This document shows positions 5,520-6,008 of a stretch of DNA of 6,008 bases, in pieces. The position numbers and the translations under genes were made by a program. Within the stretch, counting starts at the first letter, position 1; each line of letters starts with the position of its first letter. Below the pieces are notes generated by a model. It was not told the DNA's origin. It worked only from the letters and a program-made list of their open reading frames with translations, and did no database searches. This DNA is from Lysobacteraceae bacterium (GTDB taxonomy: Bacteria; Pseudomonadota; Gammaproteobacteria; DSM-19610): assembly GCA_020201295.1 (NCBI GenBank), contig JAIVHA010000182.1, positions 1 to 6,008 on the forward strand, read 5' to 3'.

Positions 5520-6008
5520 AACACGCGCAAGTAGAGCGCGAAACTGGCATAGGCCATGACCGGCAGCACCAGTGCCAGCAATGGCAGCAGCAGGATCGAG
5601 ACCAGGATGGTGCCGGTCAGCAGCAGGCCCCAGGCGATGCTGACGAAAAAATTGCGCAGCACCAGGCTGACGCTGGCATGGACCGCCTGAATCAACGTCG
5701 CGCGACGCTGATGGAGCAGCGGCACGGAAAACGCGGACACGGCGAAAACGAAGAACGCCAGCACCGCGCCCGTGAGAGAGCTCCACAGGGTGAAGGCAAG
5801 CTTGTCTTCCTGGAGCTGGTTCAGCCACGGCAGCTGGCTCGTGGTGTCGAACCCGCCGATCATGAAGCTGTACAGGATCGCGGCATCGGTGATCCAGATC
5901 ATGAACAGGAAGGCGCACAGCAGCGCAACCGCCCACAGCCCCGCCGGTGCCTGGCGGAAACCTTCAAGGGCATCACGGATGTCGGGCTGCCGACCACTGG
6001 CCAGTGTC
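5510..6008 (-). CDS. DUF2189-type integral membrane protein (N-terminus outside window)
   Basis: The reading frame is open from the right edge of the window to the TGA at 5510-5512 and gives 165 residues without a stop, so this is the C-terminal part of a longer gene. It begins TLASGRQPDIRDALEGFRQ, then hydrophobic stretches at about 24-50, 77-97, 120-140 and 141-160, ending YASFALYLRVFPE. The pattern of a short polar RxxDAL-type loop, then WI.DAAILYSF, then FSVPLL and an ASVSLVLRN helix before the last hydrophobic pair, resembles the DUF2189 family as I recall it. Its function is unknown. Related BPSS1780-type membrane proteins are an alternative. The Met at 5902 is internal to a membrane segment and is unlikely to be the true start. 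The gene converges with the ABC-F gene; the 5273-5509 gap between them holds a REP pair, a MITE-like element and an inverted repeat. Confidence 0.75.
   Translation of the reverse strand, partial: TLASGRQPDIRDALEGFRQAPAGLWAVALLCAFLFMIWITDAAILYSFMIGGFDTTSQLPWLNQLQEDKLAFTLWSSLTGAVLAFFVFAVSAFSVPLLHQRRATLIQAVHASVSLVLRNFFVSIAWGLLLTGTILVSILLLPLLALVLPVMAYASFALYLRVFPE

Noticed and set aside
5238..5534. 98-codon plus-strand frame across the repeat cluster
   Set aside because: It translates REP and MITE sequence, begins inside the ABC-F gene and shows no protein-like features.
5403..5936. 177-codon minus-strand frame overlapping the DUF2189 gene
   Set aside because: It is frame-shifted relative to the membrane protein and runs into the MITE-like element. 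The hydrophobic family-like frame ending at 5510 is the real one.

Overview
The window reads as ordinary chromosomal DNA of a high-GC gammaproteobacterium. Three things suggest this: a fused RlmKL rRNA methyltransferase, a YheS-type ABC-F ATPase very close to the enterobacterial protein, and GTAG-headed REP palindromes. No genus can be fixed from the sequence alone. I see no phage, plasmid, CRISPR, tRNA or rRNA signal.

Layout. Positions 1-165 are a leader with a perfect inverted repeat of OxyR-like form and a plausible promoter. It precedes a Prx6-family peroxiredoxin (166-819, +), which is closed by a strong intrinsic terminator (833-858). A 154-base gap with a TACAAT -10 element leads to rlmKL (1013-3235, +). 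The gap between rlmKL and the next gene is almost filled by repeats: an inverted pair of REP units starting 2 bases after the rlmKL stop, then a different GTAG-headed hairpin ending at the Shine-Dalgarno of the ABC-F gene (3371-5272, +). The ABC-F stop codon lies inside a second REP pair, a perfect 52-base palindrome. Ten bases later comes a 110-bp MITE-like element flanked by TTAA on both sides. The last gene (from beyond 6008 down to 5510, -) converges on this repeat cluster. It is a DUF2189-type membrane protein whose N-terminus lies outside the window.

How the genes relate. They do not form an obvious pathway. The peroxiredoxin is an oxidative-stress enzyme with its own promoter and terminator. 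RlmKL (23S rRNA modification) and the ABC-F protein (ribosome-bound ATPase) both act on the large ribosomal subunit and lie in the same direction, but 135 bases of repeat separate them. The notable content is in the intergenic DNA: three hairpin or repeat families in two short gaps, some of it touching coding or translation signals. I found no convincing undescribed multi-gene system.
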